Of a stretch of 5,988 bases of DNA, positions 1 to 5,783 are shown in pieces. The notes under the pieces were generated by a model. The model worked only from the letters and a program-made list of their open reading frames with translations, was not told where the DNA came from and ran no database searches. Position 1 is the stretch's first letter. Each line of letters starts with the position of its first letter. The position numbers and the translations under genes are program-made. The stretch covers positions 1 to 5,988 of the forward strand of contig CACZOT010000404.1 in NCBI GenBank assembly GCA_902782795.1, given 5' to 3'. This DNA is from an uncultured Eubacteriales bacterium (GTDB lineage: Bacteria; Bacillota; Clostridia; Christensenellales; Aristaeellaceae).

Positions 1-1
1 A

Positions 2-943
2 AAAGGTTTCGCGGGCTGGGTGCGCACGCTGGCCGGGCACGGCGTCACGGGCGTGCTCGCGGGCGTGTACACAGCCTCGGTGTCCGTCATGCAAAAGTGT
101 ATGGATTTCTACGCCCGCGCCATGGAGGACCAGGCTGGGGGGAAATACCCCGGCGCGCGGCTTCTGGGCGTGCATCTGGAGGGGCCGTTCCTCTCCGTGA
201 AGCGGCCGGGAGCGATGGACGTAAAGCGCATCCTCAAGCCGTCGGTGGAGGCTTATAAGGAGATCTGCCACGGCCACGAGGACATCGTGCGGTTGATGAC
301 CGTCGCCGCCGAGGAAGAAGGCGCGGCGGAGCTCGTCGCCTACTGCCGGAGCCGGGGCGTGCGCCTCAGCCTCGGCCACAGCGACGCCACCGCCGAGCAA
401 GCACGCGAGGCCTTCGCGCGGGGCGTTGGGAGTGTCACGCATTTCTTTAACGCCGCGCGGCCCATCCACCACCGGGAGCCGGGCATGCTGGCGGAGGCGC
501 TGCTGACCAAGGGCGTGTACGCCGAGGCCATCTGCGATCTGCAGCACGTAAAGGGCGAGGCGCTGCGCCTCATCCACGCCATGAAGGGCCCGGAACGAAT
601 GATGGTCATCTCCGACGGCGTCAACACCACCGGCCTGCCGGACGGCACCTACACGGTCCAGGATCCGGGCGCCGAGGGCATCTATACCGTGCGAAACGGC
701 GCCGCGTACACAGCGGGCGGCTCCCTGGCCGGAGGCGGCGCGTTTTCCGACAAAGCGGTGCGCAACCTCGTTTCCATCGGCATCCCCCTGGAGGACGCCC
801 TGCGCATGGCTTCCCAGACGCCCGCGCGCTTCCTGGGGCTCGAGGGCCTGGGAGAGATCCGTCCCGGCGCTTGGGCCGACCTCGTCCTCCTGGACGGGGA
901 GGGCGGCGTGCGAGAAACTCTGATCGGAGGAACAGCGGTATGA
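2..943 (+). CDS. nagA: N-acetylglucosamine-6-phosphate deacetylase, 5'-truncated by the window edge
   Basis: The frame is open from base 2 and lacks its start, so this is a C-terminal part of 313 codons; NagA is usually 380-395 residues, so about 75-80 N-terminal residues, including the first HxH metal-binding motif, lie outside. The family hydrolyses N-acetylglucosamine-6-phosphate to glucosamine-6-phosphate and acetate in the cytosol. Amidohydrolase-barrel motifs appear in the NagA order: HLEGPF (metal-ligand Glu codon 179-181), LGHSDAT (His codon 377-379), THFFNA then HHREPG (His codon 440-442), a DLQHV segment (His codon 545-547), ISDG (catalytic Asp codon 614-616), and the C-terminal GSLAGG, AVRNLV and PARFLGL blocks ending in a GEIRPGAWADLVLLD strand. 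The usual ADGxHV motif reads CDLQHV here. The stop overlaps the next start as ATGA, so translation is probably coupled. Family assignment is firm; the exact N-acetyl-sugar substrate is inferred. Confidence 0.93.
   Translation, partial: KGFAGWVRTLAGHGVTGVLAGVYTASVSVMQKCMDFYARAMEDQAGGKYPGARLLGVHLEGPFLSVKRPGAMDVKRILKPSVEAYKEICHGHEDIVRLMTVAAEEEGAAELVAYCRSRGVRLSLGHSDATAEQAREAFARGVGSVTHFFNAARPIHHREPGMLAEALLTKGVYAEAICDLQHVKGEALRLIHAMKGPERMMVISDGVNTTGLPDGTYTVQDPGAEGIYTVRNGAAYTAGGSLAGGGAFSDKAVRNLVSIGIPLEDALRMASQTPARFLGLEGLGEIRPGAWADLVLLDGEGGVRETLIGGTAV
926..930 (+). promoter_or_regulatory. ribosome binding site of the isomerase gene, inside the nagA 3' end
   Basis: GGAGG lies 9 bases before ATG 940 and within the last codons of nagA. 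It fixes the start of the TIM-barrel gene at 940 rather than at the earlier ATG 871 in the same frame. Confidence 0.8.
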
Positions 944-1794
944 AGATCGGCGTGACCAGCTATAGCTACGACGCCCTCCTGCGCGAGGGCAAAAAGGACA
1001 TGGAAGGCATCGTTTCCCTGGCGGCGCGTCAGGGCTACGAGGGCATTGAATTCGCCAGTCTGGACGAGATCTACGAGACCGTGCCCGCCAAGGCTCTCCG
1101 CGCGCGGTGCGAGGGGGAGGGCATCCTCCCCGCCGGATACGCCGTGACGGCGGATCTGGAGGCGGGCATCGAACGGGCGGAGAGCAAGCTGACGCGCAAT
1201 TTGGACGAGGTGGCCGAGCTCGGCGCGCCCGTCATGCGCACGGATCTCTTCCATGAATATCCCCTTGATCCCTTCGCGGAGAAATACATCGCCGCCGTGC
1301 GCCGCATCGCCGACGAGGCGGAAAAGCGGCACATCGTTCTCACCACCGAGAACCACTGCGGCTACTTCTGCACCGCCGAGCGCATGGAGCGGCTCGTCAC
1401 CACGGTCGCGCACCCGAATTTCGGCATCCTCTGCGATACGGCCAATTTCCTGGACGCGGACGAGCGCGCCGACGAAGTGCTCGCGCGGATCGCGCCGTAC
1501 GTGCGCCACGTGCATCTCAAGGATTGCCACTGGAAGAGAGGAGACATGCTCTACCCCGGCGAGGGCTGGTACAGCACCCGGGGAGGCAATTACATCCGCG
1601 GGGCGATCGTCGGCCACGGGGACGTGCCCCTGCCGCAGGCCATCAAGGCCCTGGACGCCGTTGGGTACGCGGGCTGGCTCATCGTGGAGTTCGAGGGCAT
1701 CGAGGAATGCGAATCGGCCTGCGCGCTCTCCCTGCGCTACGCCAAACGGCTGCTCGGCTCGCTGGGTCTGCTGCGCTGGCACGAGGGCTGCTGA
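940..1794 (+). CDS. sugar phosphate isomerase/epimerase family protein (xylose isomerase-like TIM barrel)
   Basis: A 284-residue cytosolic protein of the AP-endonuclease-2/xylose-isomerase-like TIM-barrel superfamily, whose members (IolE, IolI, ketose 3-epimerases, hydroxypyruvate isomerase) use one divalent metal to isomerise, epimerise or dehydrate sugars and inositols. The start ATG at 940 follows GGAGG at 926-930 with a 9-base spacer and overlaps the nagA stop; the longer upstream extension of the frame is Arg/Gly-rich and not family-like. Strand 1 is MKIGVTSYSY, followed by GYEGIEFASLDE. Likely metal ligands by family spacing are Glu137 (TTENH), Asp166 (CDTANF), His192 (VHLKD) and Glu250 (VEFEG). 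The C-terminal third has the typical GHGDVPLP and GYAGWLIVEFEG blocks. Length is normal. It sits in an operon with a NagA and a Gfo/Idh/MocA enzyme, so it probably acts on an amino-sugar-derived or keto-sugar intermediate. The substrate cannot be read from sequence; a lyase or dehydratase role is possible. Confidence 0.88.
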   Translation: MKIGVTSYSYDALLREGKKDMEGIVSLAARQGYEGIEFASLDEIYETVPAKALRARCEGEGILPAGYAVTADLEAGIERAESKLTRNLDEVAELGAPVMRTDLFHEYPLDPFAEKYIAAVRRIADEAEKRHIVLTTENHCGYFCTAERMERLVTTVAHPNFGILCDTANFLDADERADEVLARIAPYVRHVHLKDCHWKRGDMLYPGEGWYSTRGGNYIRGAIVGHGDVPLPQAIKALDAVGYAGWLIVEFEGIEECESACALSLRYAKRLLGSLGLLRWHEGC

Positions 1795-1814
1795 ACGGAC
1801 AGACAATGGAATAA

Positions 1815-1820
1815 AGGAGG
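1815..1820 (+). promoter_or_regulatory. ribosome binding site deciding the oxidoreductase start
   Basis: An AGGAGG core in AAAGGAGG directly abuts the ATG at 1821 (spacer 0) but lies 9 bases before the in-frame ATG at 1830. The second ATG is therefore the preferred initiation codon, which also matches the short N-terminus usual before the Rossmann glycine motif. Confidence 0.8.
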
Positions 1821-1829
1821 ATGGGACAC

Positions 1830-2864
1830 ATGGACAAGGTGAAACTGGGCATCATCGGCGCGGGAAACATCGCGCGCGTGCATCTGGAATCCATCAGCTA
1901 CGCGAAAAACTGCGAGGTCGTGGCGATTTACGACCGCCAGCCGGAAGTCGCCAAAGAGGCGGCGGAGAAGTTCGGCGTCAAGGCCGAGGAATCGCTCGAG
2001 GCGCTGCTCGCCCGCGAGGACATCGAGGGCGTCATCCTCGCCGTGCCGAATTACCAGCACAACCCCTGCTGCCTGGCGGCCATCGCCGCGGGCAAGCACG
2101 TCCTCACGGAAAAGCCGATGGCGCTTACCGTCGCGCAGGCCGAGGAGATGGTCGAGGCGGCGAAGAAGGCGAATGTGAAGCTGGCCGTGGGTCTTTGCTC
2201 CCGCTTCATGGCCGAGCCGCAGATCGTCCGCGAGCGCGTGGAGAAGGGCGAAATGGGCCATATCTACGCCGCCAACTGCTCCGTGCTGCGCCGCCGCGGC
2301 GCGCCCATCGGCTGGTTCACGGACAAGAGCCGCTCCGGCGGCGGTCCGCTGATCGATATCGGCGTGCACGCCATCGACGTGGCCTGGTATATGATGGGCA
2401 AACCCAAGCCCGTGCTGGCCAAGGCCCTGAACTATGCTGAGATCGAGCACAAGCACCTCAAGGGCATGGAGAATTACGTGGCCTTCGAGAAGGGCGACGT
2501 GTACGACGTCGAGGACATCTCCTTCGGCATGATTACCTTCGAGAACGGCGAGTGCATGCGCTACGAGGCGGGCAACACCAACAACGGCCGCGAGAAGGAT
2601 TTCGAGATCGAGCTCATGGGCTCCAAGGGCGGCGTACAGGTCACGCCGCTGGTCTTCTACGGCGAGAGCTGCGACGGCTACTTCGCCGAGGAGAAGCCGC
2701 AGTATGTCACCACCTTCGAATTCACCAAGCAGGCCGAGAACTTCGCCGCGGCCATCCGGGGCGAAGAGGAGCTGCGCACCCCCGGAGAGGACGGCCTGGT
2801 GGTCCAGAAGATGCTCAACGCGCTCTACCGCTCCGCTGAGAGCGGCCGCGAGGTGGAGGTCTGA
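1830..2864 (+). CDS. Gfo/Idh/MocA family NAD(P)-dependent oxidoreductase
   Basis: A 344-residue soluble dehydrogenase of the glucose-fructose oxidoreductase/inositol dehydrogenase/MocA family, which oxidises or reduces hydroxyl and keto groups of sugars, sugar acids and inositols with NAD(H) or NADP(H). The N-terminal Rossmann fold shows LGIIGAGNIA (glycine motif residues 10-15), an acidic IYDRQ segment after strand 2 that suits NAD(H), AVPNYQHN, and the GKHVLTEKPMA block with catalytic-motif Glu94-Lys95-Pro96. The C-terminal catalytic domain carries GGGPLIDIGVHAID, with Asp176 and His180 in the usual active-site positions, then a beta-sheet domain with a FENGECMRYEAG strand. Length is typical and no damage is seen. 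It starts 35 bases after the isomerase gene with no promoter or terminator between, so it is the last gene of the operon. The start at 1830 is chosen over 1821 from ribosome-site spacing. Substrate is unknown; an inositol or 3-keto-sugar dehydrogenase role is possible. Confidence 0.92.
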   Translation: MDKVKLGIIGAGNIARVHLESISYAKNCEVVAIYDRQPEVAKEAAEKFGVKAEESLEALLAREDIEGVILAVPNYQHNPCCLAAIAAGKHVLTEKPMALTVAQAEEMVEAAKKANVKLAVGLCSRFMAEPQIVRERVEKGEMGHIYAANCSVLRRRGAPIGWFTDKSRSGGGPLIDIGVHAIDVAWYMMGKPKPVLAKALNYAEIEHKHLKGMENYVAFEKGDVYDVEDISFGMITFENGECMRYEAGNTNNGREKDFEIELMGSKGGVQVTPLVFYGESCDGYFAEEKPQYVTTFEFTKQAENFAAAIRGEEELRTPGEDGLVVQKMLNALYRSAESGREVEV

Positions 2865-2891
2865 CCTCCTTCTCCGCCCGCGGAAAGAGCG

Positions 2892-2933
2892 GCGCCGCGC
2901 CAGGCATAAGCCGGGCGCGGCGCTTGCGTTTTT
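2892..2933 (+). terminator. intrinsic terminator of the nagA-isomerase-oxidoreductase operon
   Basis: A perfect 10-bp GC stem pairs 2892-2901 with 2914-2923. Its 12-base loop can fold further through GGC/GCC around ATAA. The T-rich tail TTGCGTTTTT follows at 2924-2933. It lies 27 bases after the oxidoreductase stop and before the converging AEC gene. On the minus strand the stem is followed only by CTCTTTCC, so it should work mainly for the plus strand. Confidence 0.8.
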
Positions 2934-2946
2934 GCGGGGGAGCAGG

Positions 2947-3870
2947 TCAGACCAGGAGCATCACGAAGGGGATCGTCGCCGCGCACAGGAGCGTCGAGGC
3001 GGTGAAGACCTGTGTGCCGTAGAGATCGTCGCCGCCGTAGCGGTACGCGAAGAGGATGATCATCGTGGCCACGGGAGTGGCGGAGGCCAGCACCACCGTG
3101 CCGCGCAGGACCAGCGGCAGATCCAGGGGCAGCAGCTTCAAGACCAGCGCGAACAGCACCGGGCAGACGACGAGGCGCATCAGGCAGACCAGCAGCGCCC
3201 GCGCGTTCTTCGCCAGGGCGCCAAGATCCGTATTGGCCACGGACACGCCGGCGATCAGCATCGCCAAGCCGGTGTTCAGCGCGGAGATGTGCTCCAGCGG
3301 CGCTGTCACCAGCTCCGGCAGGCGGATCCGCGCGAAAAAGCACGCCGCGCCCAGGAAGATCGCGATGATCGAGGGCGAGAAAAGCCCTTTGCGCAGCGCC
3401 TTGCCCGAGAACGAGCCGCTCATGCAGATGACGCCGTGGGTCCAGACGATGAGGTTGAAGGCCGTGATGAACGCCGTCAGGTAGAACACGCCCTCCGAGC
3501 CGAACACCCCGTTCACCAGGGGGATGCCCAGGAACCCGGCGTTGCCGTAGATCGCGCCGAAGCGGTCCATGCGGCTGAGGCCGCCGTCGCCCGCCTTTTT
3601 GCGGAAAACCGCCGTCGCCGCCGCGATGGCGATGGCGAACGCCAGCAGCGACAGGGCGAACGAGATCAGCAGGTTGCGCGCCAGCTCGGGCTCGTATTCG
3701 CGCTGGAAGGAGAGGAAGATCAGCACCGGGCTGACGATCAGGAGCAGAAGGTCCGACAGGCGCTTGTTGACCTCGCGGTCCAGGATGCCCGTTTTCTGGC
3801 AGATCACGCCCGCCAGCATCAGCACCAGGATCGCGACGATCTGCCGCGCGGAGATGAGAGCCAGTTCCAT
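2947..3870 (-). CDS. AEC family (auxin efflux carrier-like) membrane transporter
   Basis: A 307-residue integral membrane protein of the bile/arsenite/riboflavin transporter superfamily, AEC branch, whose bacterial members are carriers or exporters of organic acids such as malate or malonate. Hydrophobic segments fall at about residues 8-24, 38-54, 66-89, 105-122, 127-150, 165-181, 200-215, 226-248, 257-276 and 288-306, matching the usual ten helices as two five-helix repeats. The hallmark YGNAGFLGIPL (108-118) is the broken, conserved helix of repeat one; SATPVAT (263-269), YGGD and STLLC..TIP close repeat two. The start at 3870 is chosen because AAAGGA at 3879-3884 is 8 bases before it, whereas the in-frame ATG at 3879 overlaps that site; the longer upstream frame is Arg/Pro-rich and runs through the hairpin DNA. 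It converges on the sugar operon with 82 bases between stops. Substrate is unknown. Confidence 0.93.
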   Translation of the reverse strand: MELALISARQIVAILVLMLAGVICQKTGILDREVNKRLSDLLLLIVSPVLIFLSFQREYEPELARNLLISFALSLLAFAIAIAAATAVFRKKAGDGGLSRMDRFGAIYGNAGFLGIPLVNGVFGSEGVFYLTAFITAFNLIVWTHGVICMSGSFSGKALRKGLFSPSIIAIFLGAACFFARIRLPELVTAPLEHISALNTGLAMLIAGVSVANTDLGALAKNARALLVCLMRLVVCPVLFALVLKLLPLDLPLVLRGTVVLASATPVATMIILFAYRYGGDDLYGTQVFTASTLLCAATIPFVMLLV

Positions 3871-3878
3871 GCGATTCA

Positions 3879-3884
3879 TCCTTT
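3879..3884 (-). promoter_or_regulatory. ribosome binding site deciding the AEC start
   Basis: The minus strand reads AAAGGA, 8 bases before ATG 3870. The upstream ATG at 3879 begins at the last base of this site and would be too close to use it. Confidence 0.6.
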
Positions 3885-3909
3885 GCTTTCGTTTTCGCAC
3901 ACGCCTCGC

Positions 3910-3915
3910 ATTATA
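3910..3915 (-). promoter_or_regulatory. candidate -10 box of the AEC gene
   Basis: A perfect TATAAT on the minus strand lies 40 bases before the AEC start. No convincing -35 hexamer is visible at a 16-19 base spacing (candidates read CACGAC, ACACGA, AACACG, CAACAC), so the promoter would be activator-dependent or weak. It is supported because the terminator at 4138-4199 should separate this gene from the MATE gene upstream. Confidence 0.42.
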
Positions 3916-3961
3916 CCCCGCTTCTGCGGCGGTCGTGTTGCCTTTGTGTTGAAGGTTGCGG

Positions 3962-3994
3962 CCCGGCGAAGGTGGTCCTGGCGGTCTCGCCGGG
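3962..3994. repeat. inverted repeat upstream of the hairpin array
   Basis: CCCGGCGA (3962-3969) and TCGCCGGG (3987-3994) are perfect 8-bp complements around a 17-base loop. It lies between the AEC promoter region and the tandem hairpins. The longer loop and lack of the A-C-rich linker set it apart from the array units. Confidence 0.55.
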
Positions 3995-4017
3995 AGGCCC
4001 CGCTGTCTGGACTGTTG

Positions 4018-4127
4018 GCAGGGGCGCTGCCCCTGCACCCCGCCAGGAGGCTCCGCCTCCTGGACCTCCGGCAGAGGGCTCCGCCCTCTGCACTCCCGCC
4101 AGGGGGAATGATTCCCCCTGGACCCCT
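4018..4127 (+). repeat. tandem array of four short perfect hairpins with a conserved linker
   Basis: Four hairpins follow one another, each with a 3-base loop: 4018-4036 (8-bp stem, loop GCT), 4043-4063 (9 bp, loop TCC), 4071-4091 (9 bp, loop TCC) and 4099-4121 (10 bp, loop TGA). Loop centres are 26, 28 and 29 bases apart. Each stem is followed by a linker of one design: ACCCCG, ACCTCCG, ACTCCCG, ACCCCT. Stems differ in sequence but stay self-complementary, so structure rather than primary sequence is conserved. All frames here give only Pro/Arg/Gly-rich translations, so the stretch is non-coding. I have the impression that similar arrays are common between genes in GC-rich Clostridia; their function is unknown to me. 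Confidence 0.85.
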
Positions 4128-4137
4128 CAATTGGGGA

Positions 4138-4199
4138 ATCGAAAAGAAAAGGGCTCCGGTATCCTGCCGCCAGGATGCCGGAGCCCTTTTCTTTTCGAT
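4138..4199. terminator. 29-bp near-perfect hairpin, likely bidirectional intrinsic terminator
   Basis: The arms 4138-4166 and 4171-4199 are complementary over 29 bp with one T-G wobble (4160 with 4177) and a 4-base CCGC loop. The upper stem is GC-rich (GGGCTCCGG); the base is an A-rich tract on one side and TTTTCTTTT on the other, so both strands show a GC stem followed by a T-tract. It lies about 130 bases after the MATE stop, whose transcript it should end on the minus strand, and it would stop plus-strand read-through equally well. Confidence 0.8.
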
Positions 4200-4226
4200 A
4201 GAGCTGCCATGTTTATGTATTGCAGA

Positions 4227-4245
4227 AATCCCTCAATATGGGATT
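4227..4245. repeat. small hairpin next to the central terminator
   Basis: AATCCC (4227-4232) pairs with GGGATT (4240-4245) around a 7-base loop TCAATAT. Its core CCCTCAATATGGGA closely repeats, in direct orientation, CCCTCAATTGGGGA at 4124-4137 on the other side of the central hairpin. Confidence 0.55.
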
Positions 4246-4301
4246 CTTAAGGGGCCTTGGACCCTTAAGCGGGGTGCGGGGCGGAGCCCCGCCGCAACCC
4301 C
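4246..4301 (-). repeat. two hairpins in inverted orientation to the tandem array
   Basis: CTTAAGGG (4246-4253) pairs with CCCTTAAG (4262-4269) around an 8-base loop. GCGGGGC (4276-4282) pairs with GCCCCGC (4286-4292) around a 3-base loop; an outer GGGGT/ACCCC pairing (4271-4275 with 4297-4301) extends it past a 4-base bulge. Read on the minus strand the second hairpin is stem-TCC-stem-ACCCCG, the same design as the array at 4018-4127 but facing the other way. It lies in the 3' untranslated part of the MATE transcript. Confidence 0.7.
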
Positions 4302-4330
4302 GACAGCGGAGAGCCCCTGGCGTCTCCCCC

Positions 4331-5746
4331 CTAATCCCGCGTGACGTTTTTGATCCACTTGTCCCCGCGCAGGCGCAGGAACGCGATGATCCACTTGAAG
4401 CACTGGTCGATGCGCAGGAAGAGGAACACGAGCGCGGGCTCGAGCTTGAAGACGTAGGCGGCGAGGTAGGAGAAGGGAAGGACGACGAGCCAGCCGCAGA
4501 TGAGATCCACAATCATGACGAATTTGCCGTCGCCCGCGCCGCGGTTGATGCCCACGAAGCAGGAGGCGTGGTAGGTGGTGCCCATGAGGGTGATGGCGCC
4601 GAGGGCGATCATCTGCTTGGCGTAGACGGGCGCCTGGCCGGAGAGGCCGTAGGCGTCGATGAACACCCCGCGCAGGCAGAAGACCACCAGGCACATCGCC
4701 ACGCCGAAGACGGCGAACATGATCTGGATGGTGTTGGAGTATTCGCGCGTCTTTTTGTAATCCTTCTGGCCGACGGTCTTGCCGATGACCACGCAGGCGC
4801 CGGCGGCGAGGGCGTTGGTGAAGATCATGCCCATGCTCATCATCATTTCGGCGGCGCGGTACGCGGCCACGACCTCCACCGCCAGGTGGCCGATGATCGC
4901 GCTTTTGAACAGCCCCACGAGGGACCACTGCGCGTCTCCCAGACCGACCGGCAGGCCGTAGCGGCGGTAATCCGTCCAGAGGGAAAAGGGCGAACGCAGA
5001 AGATCGCGCGGCTTGAGATCGATGGCCTTCTGCACGCGGAACGCGTAGAGCCAGACGATGGCCAGCTCCGTCACACGCGCCAGGATCGTGGCGATGGCCG
5101 CGCCTTCCACGCCCAGGGCCGGGAAGCCGAAATGGCCGAAGATGAGGGCATAGTTGAAGAAGAGGTTTACGAGCATCGCGCCGACGGTGATGTAGAGCGT
5201 CACCTTGACGACCTCCACCGCGCGCAGCATGCCCACCATCGAGTAGGCGAGGGCGTAGGGGATGTAGGAGAAGGCCACGATGGAGAAATAGCGCACCGCG
5301 ATGTGGAAGGCTTCCCCGGAAGAGGCCGAGGAAGAGGACGAGAGCACCACCCGCAGGAGCGGCCCGGGGCACAGCCGCGCCAGGAGCACGAAGACGAGCG
5401 AGACGCAAAGCGTCAGGAGCGCCACCAGGGGGAACACCTGTTTGATGCGGCGCGTGTCCTTCTTGCCCCAGTATTGGGCGATCAGCACGCCTGAGCCGCT
5501 CGTCAGGCCCAGCACCATGGCCGTGAAGAAGTTCGTCAGGGAGTTGGTCTGGCCGACGCCCGTCAAGGCCAGGTTGCCCAGATCTGTGACCGTCGAACCG
5601 GCCGGGAGGCCGAGGAGCTGCGGCTTGTCGATCCAGCTGACCATGAGGTCGTCCAGGTACGTCACCGCCAGCGAGACCAGGCTTTGAAACGCCGAGGGGA
5701 TCGCGATGCGGAGGATCGTTTTGTAGAAATTCTTGTCGCGGACCAC
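4331..5746 (-). CDS. MATE family efflux transporter
   Basis: A 471-residue multidrug-and-toxin-extrusion transporter, a Na+ or H+ antiporter of the inner membrane with twelve helices in two six-helix lobes. The N-terminus MVRDKNFYKTIL then IAIPSAFQSLVSLAVTYLDDLMVS is typical of helix 1. SGSGVLIAQYWGKKD (83-97) is the conserved helix 2 end and following loop; LVNLFFNYALIFG with ALGVEGAAIAT (192-220) is the helix 5-6 block; the second lobe begins near RRYGLPVGLGDAQWS (261-275). The C-terminus (WIIAFLRLRGDKWIKNVTRD) resembles clostridial MATE proteins. Oddities are a long segment between helices 1 and 2 (about 41-66) and a Ser-rich loop between helices 3 and 4 (136-143). The start is GTG at 5746: AGAGG lies 10 bases before it, and the only upstream in-frame ATG (5767) meets a stop after four codons. 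It has its own promoter at 5784-5812. Exported compound is unknown. Confidence 0.95.
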   Translation of the reverse strand: MVRDKNFYKTILRIAIPSAFQSLVSLAVTYLDDLMVSWIDKPQLLGLPAGSTVTDLGNLALTGVGQTNSLTNFFTAMVLGLTSGSGVLIAQYWGKKDTRRIKQVFPLVALLTLCVSLVFVLLARLCPGPLLRVVLSSSSSASSGEAFHIAVRYFSIVAFSYIPYALAYSMVGMLRAVEVVKVTLYITVGAMLVNLFFNYALIFGHFGFPALGVEGAAIATILARVTELAIVWLYAFRVQKAIDLKPRDLLRSPFSLWTDYRRYGLPVGLGDAQWSLVGLFKSAIIGHLAVEVVAAYRAAEMMMSMGMIFTNALAAGACVVIGKTVGQKDYKKTREYSNTIQIMFAVFGVAMCLVVFCLRGVFIDAYGLSGQAPVYAKQMIALGAITLMGTTYHASCFVGINRGAGDGKFVMIVDLICGWLVVLPFSYLAAYVFKLEPALVFLFLRIDQCFKWIIAFLRLRGDKWIKNVTRD

Positions 5747-5756
5747 GCGGGATCAG

Positions 5757-5764
5757 CCTCTTTT
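5757..5764 (-). promoter_or_regulatory. ribosome binding site of the MATE gene with GTG start
   Basis: The minus strand reads AAAAGAGG, ending 10 bases before GTG 5746. The in-frame stop TGA at 5753-5755 rules out any start further upstream, so a GTG start is well supported. Confidence 0.65.
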
Positions 5765-5783
5765 CATTTGTTCTCCGCCAACG

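Noticed and set aside
682..1806. Minus-strand open frame of about 374 codons antisense to nagA and the isomerase gene
   Set aside because: Antisense shadow of GC-rich genes; no motif, and no promoter feature that I could see.
1253..2440. Plus-strand open frame of about 395 codons across the isomerase and oxidoreductase genes
   Set aside because: Ser/Arg/Pro-rich shadow in a different frame from two well-supported genes, with no ribosome site or family motif.
4018..4127. Possible CRISPR array, from the regular 26-29 base spacing
   Set aside because: No identical direct repeat separated by unique spacers; each unit is a different self-complementary stem and only the linker is similar. No cas gene is present.
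4018..4250. Possible small protein encoded through the hairpin array
   Set aside because: Translations are Pro/Arg/Leu repeats dictated by the hairpins, with no ribosome site, and the frame reads through the 29-bp terminator.
2704..4344. Plus-strand open frame of about 546 codons spanning the oxidoreductase end, the AEC gene and the hairpin array
   Set aside because: It crosses a terminator and a converging gene, and its translation is Arg/Gln/Asp-rich with no recognisable domain; it exists because stop codons are rare at this GC content.
5753..5767. Frameshifted or extended N-terminus for the MATE protein starting at ATG 5767
   Set aside because: An in-frame TGA follows after four codons, and the protein from GTG 5746 already has a normal family N-terminus (MVRDKNFYK), so nothing appears to be missing.
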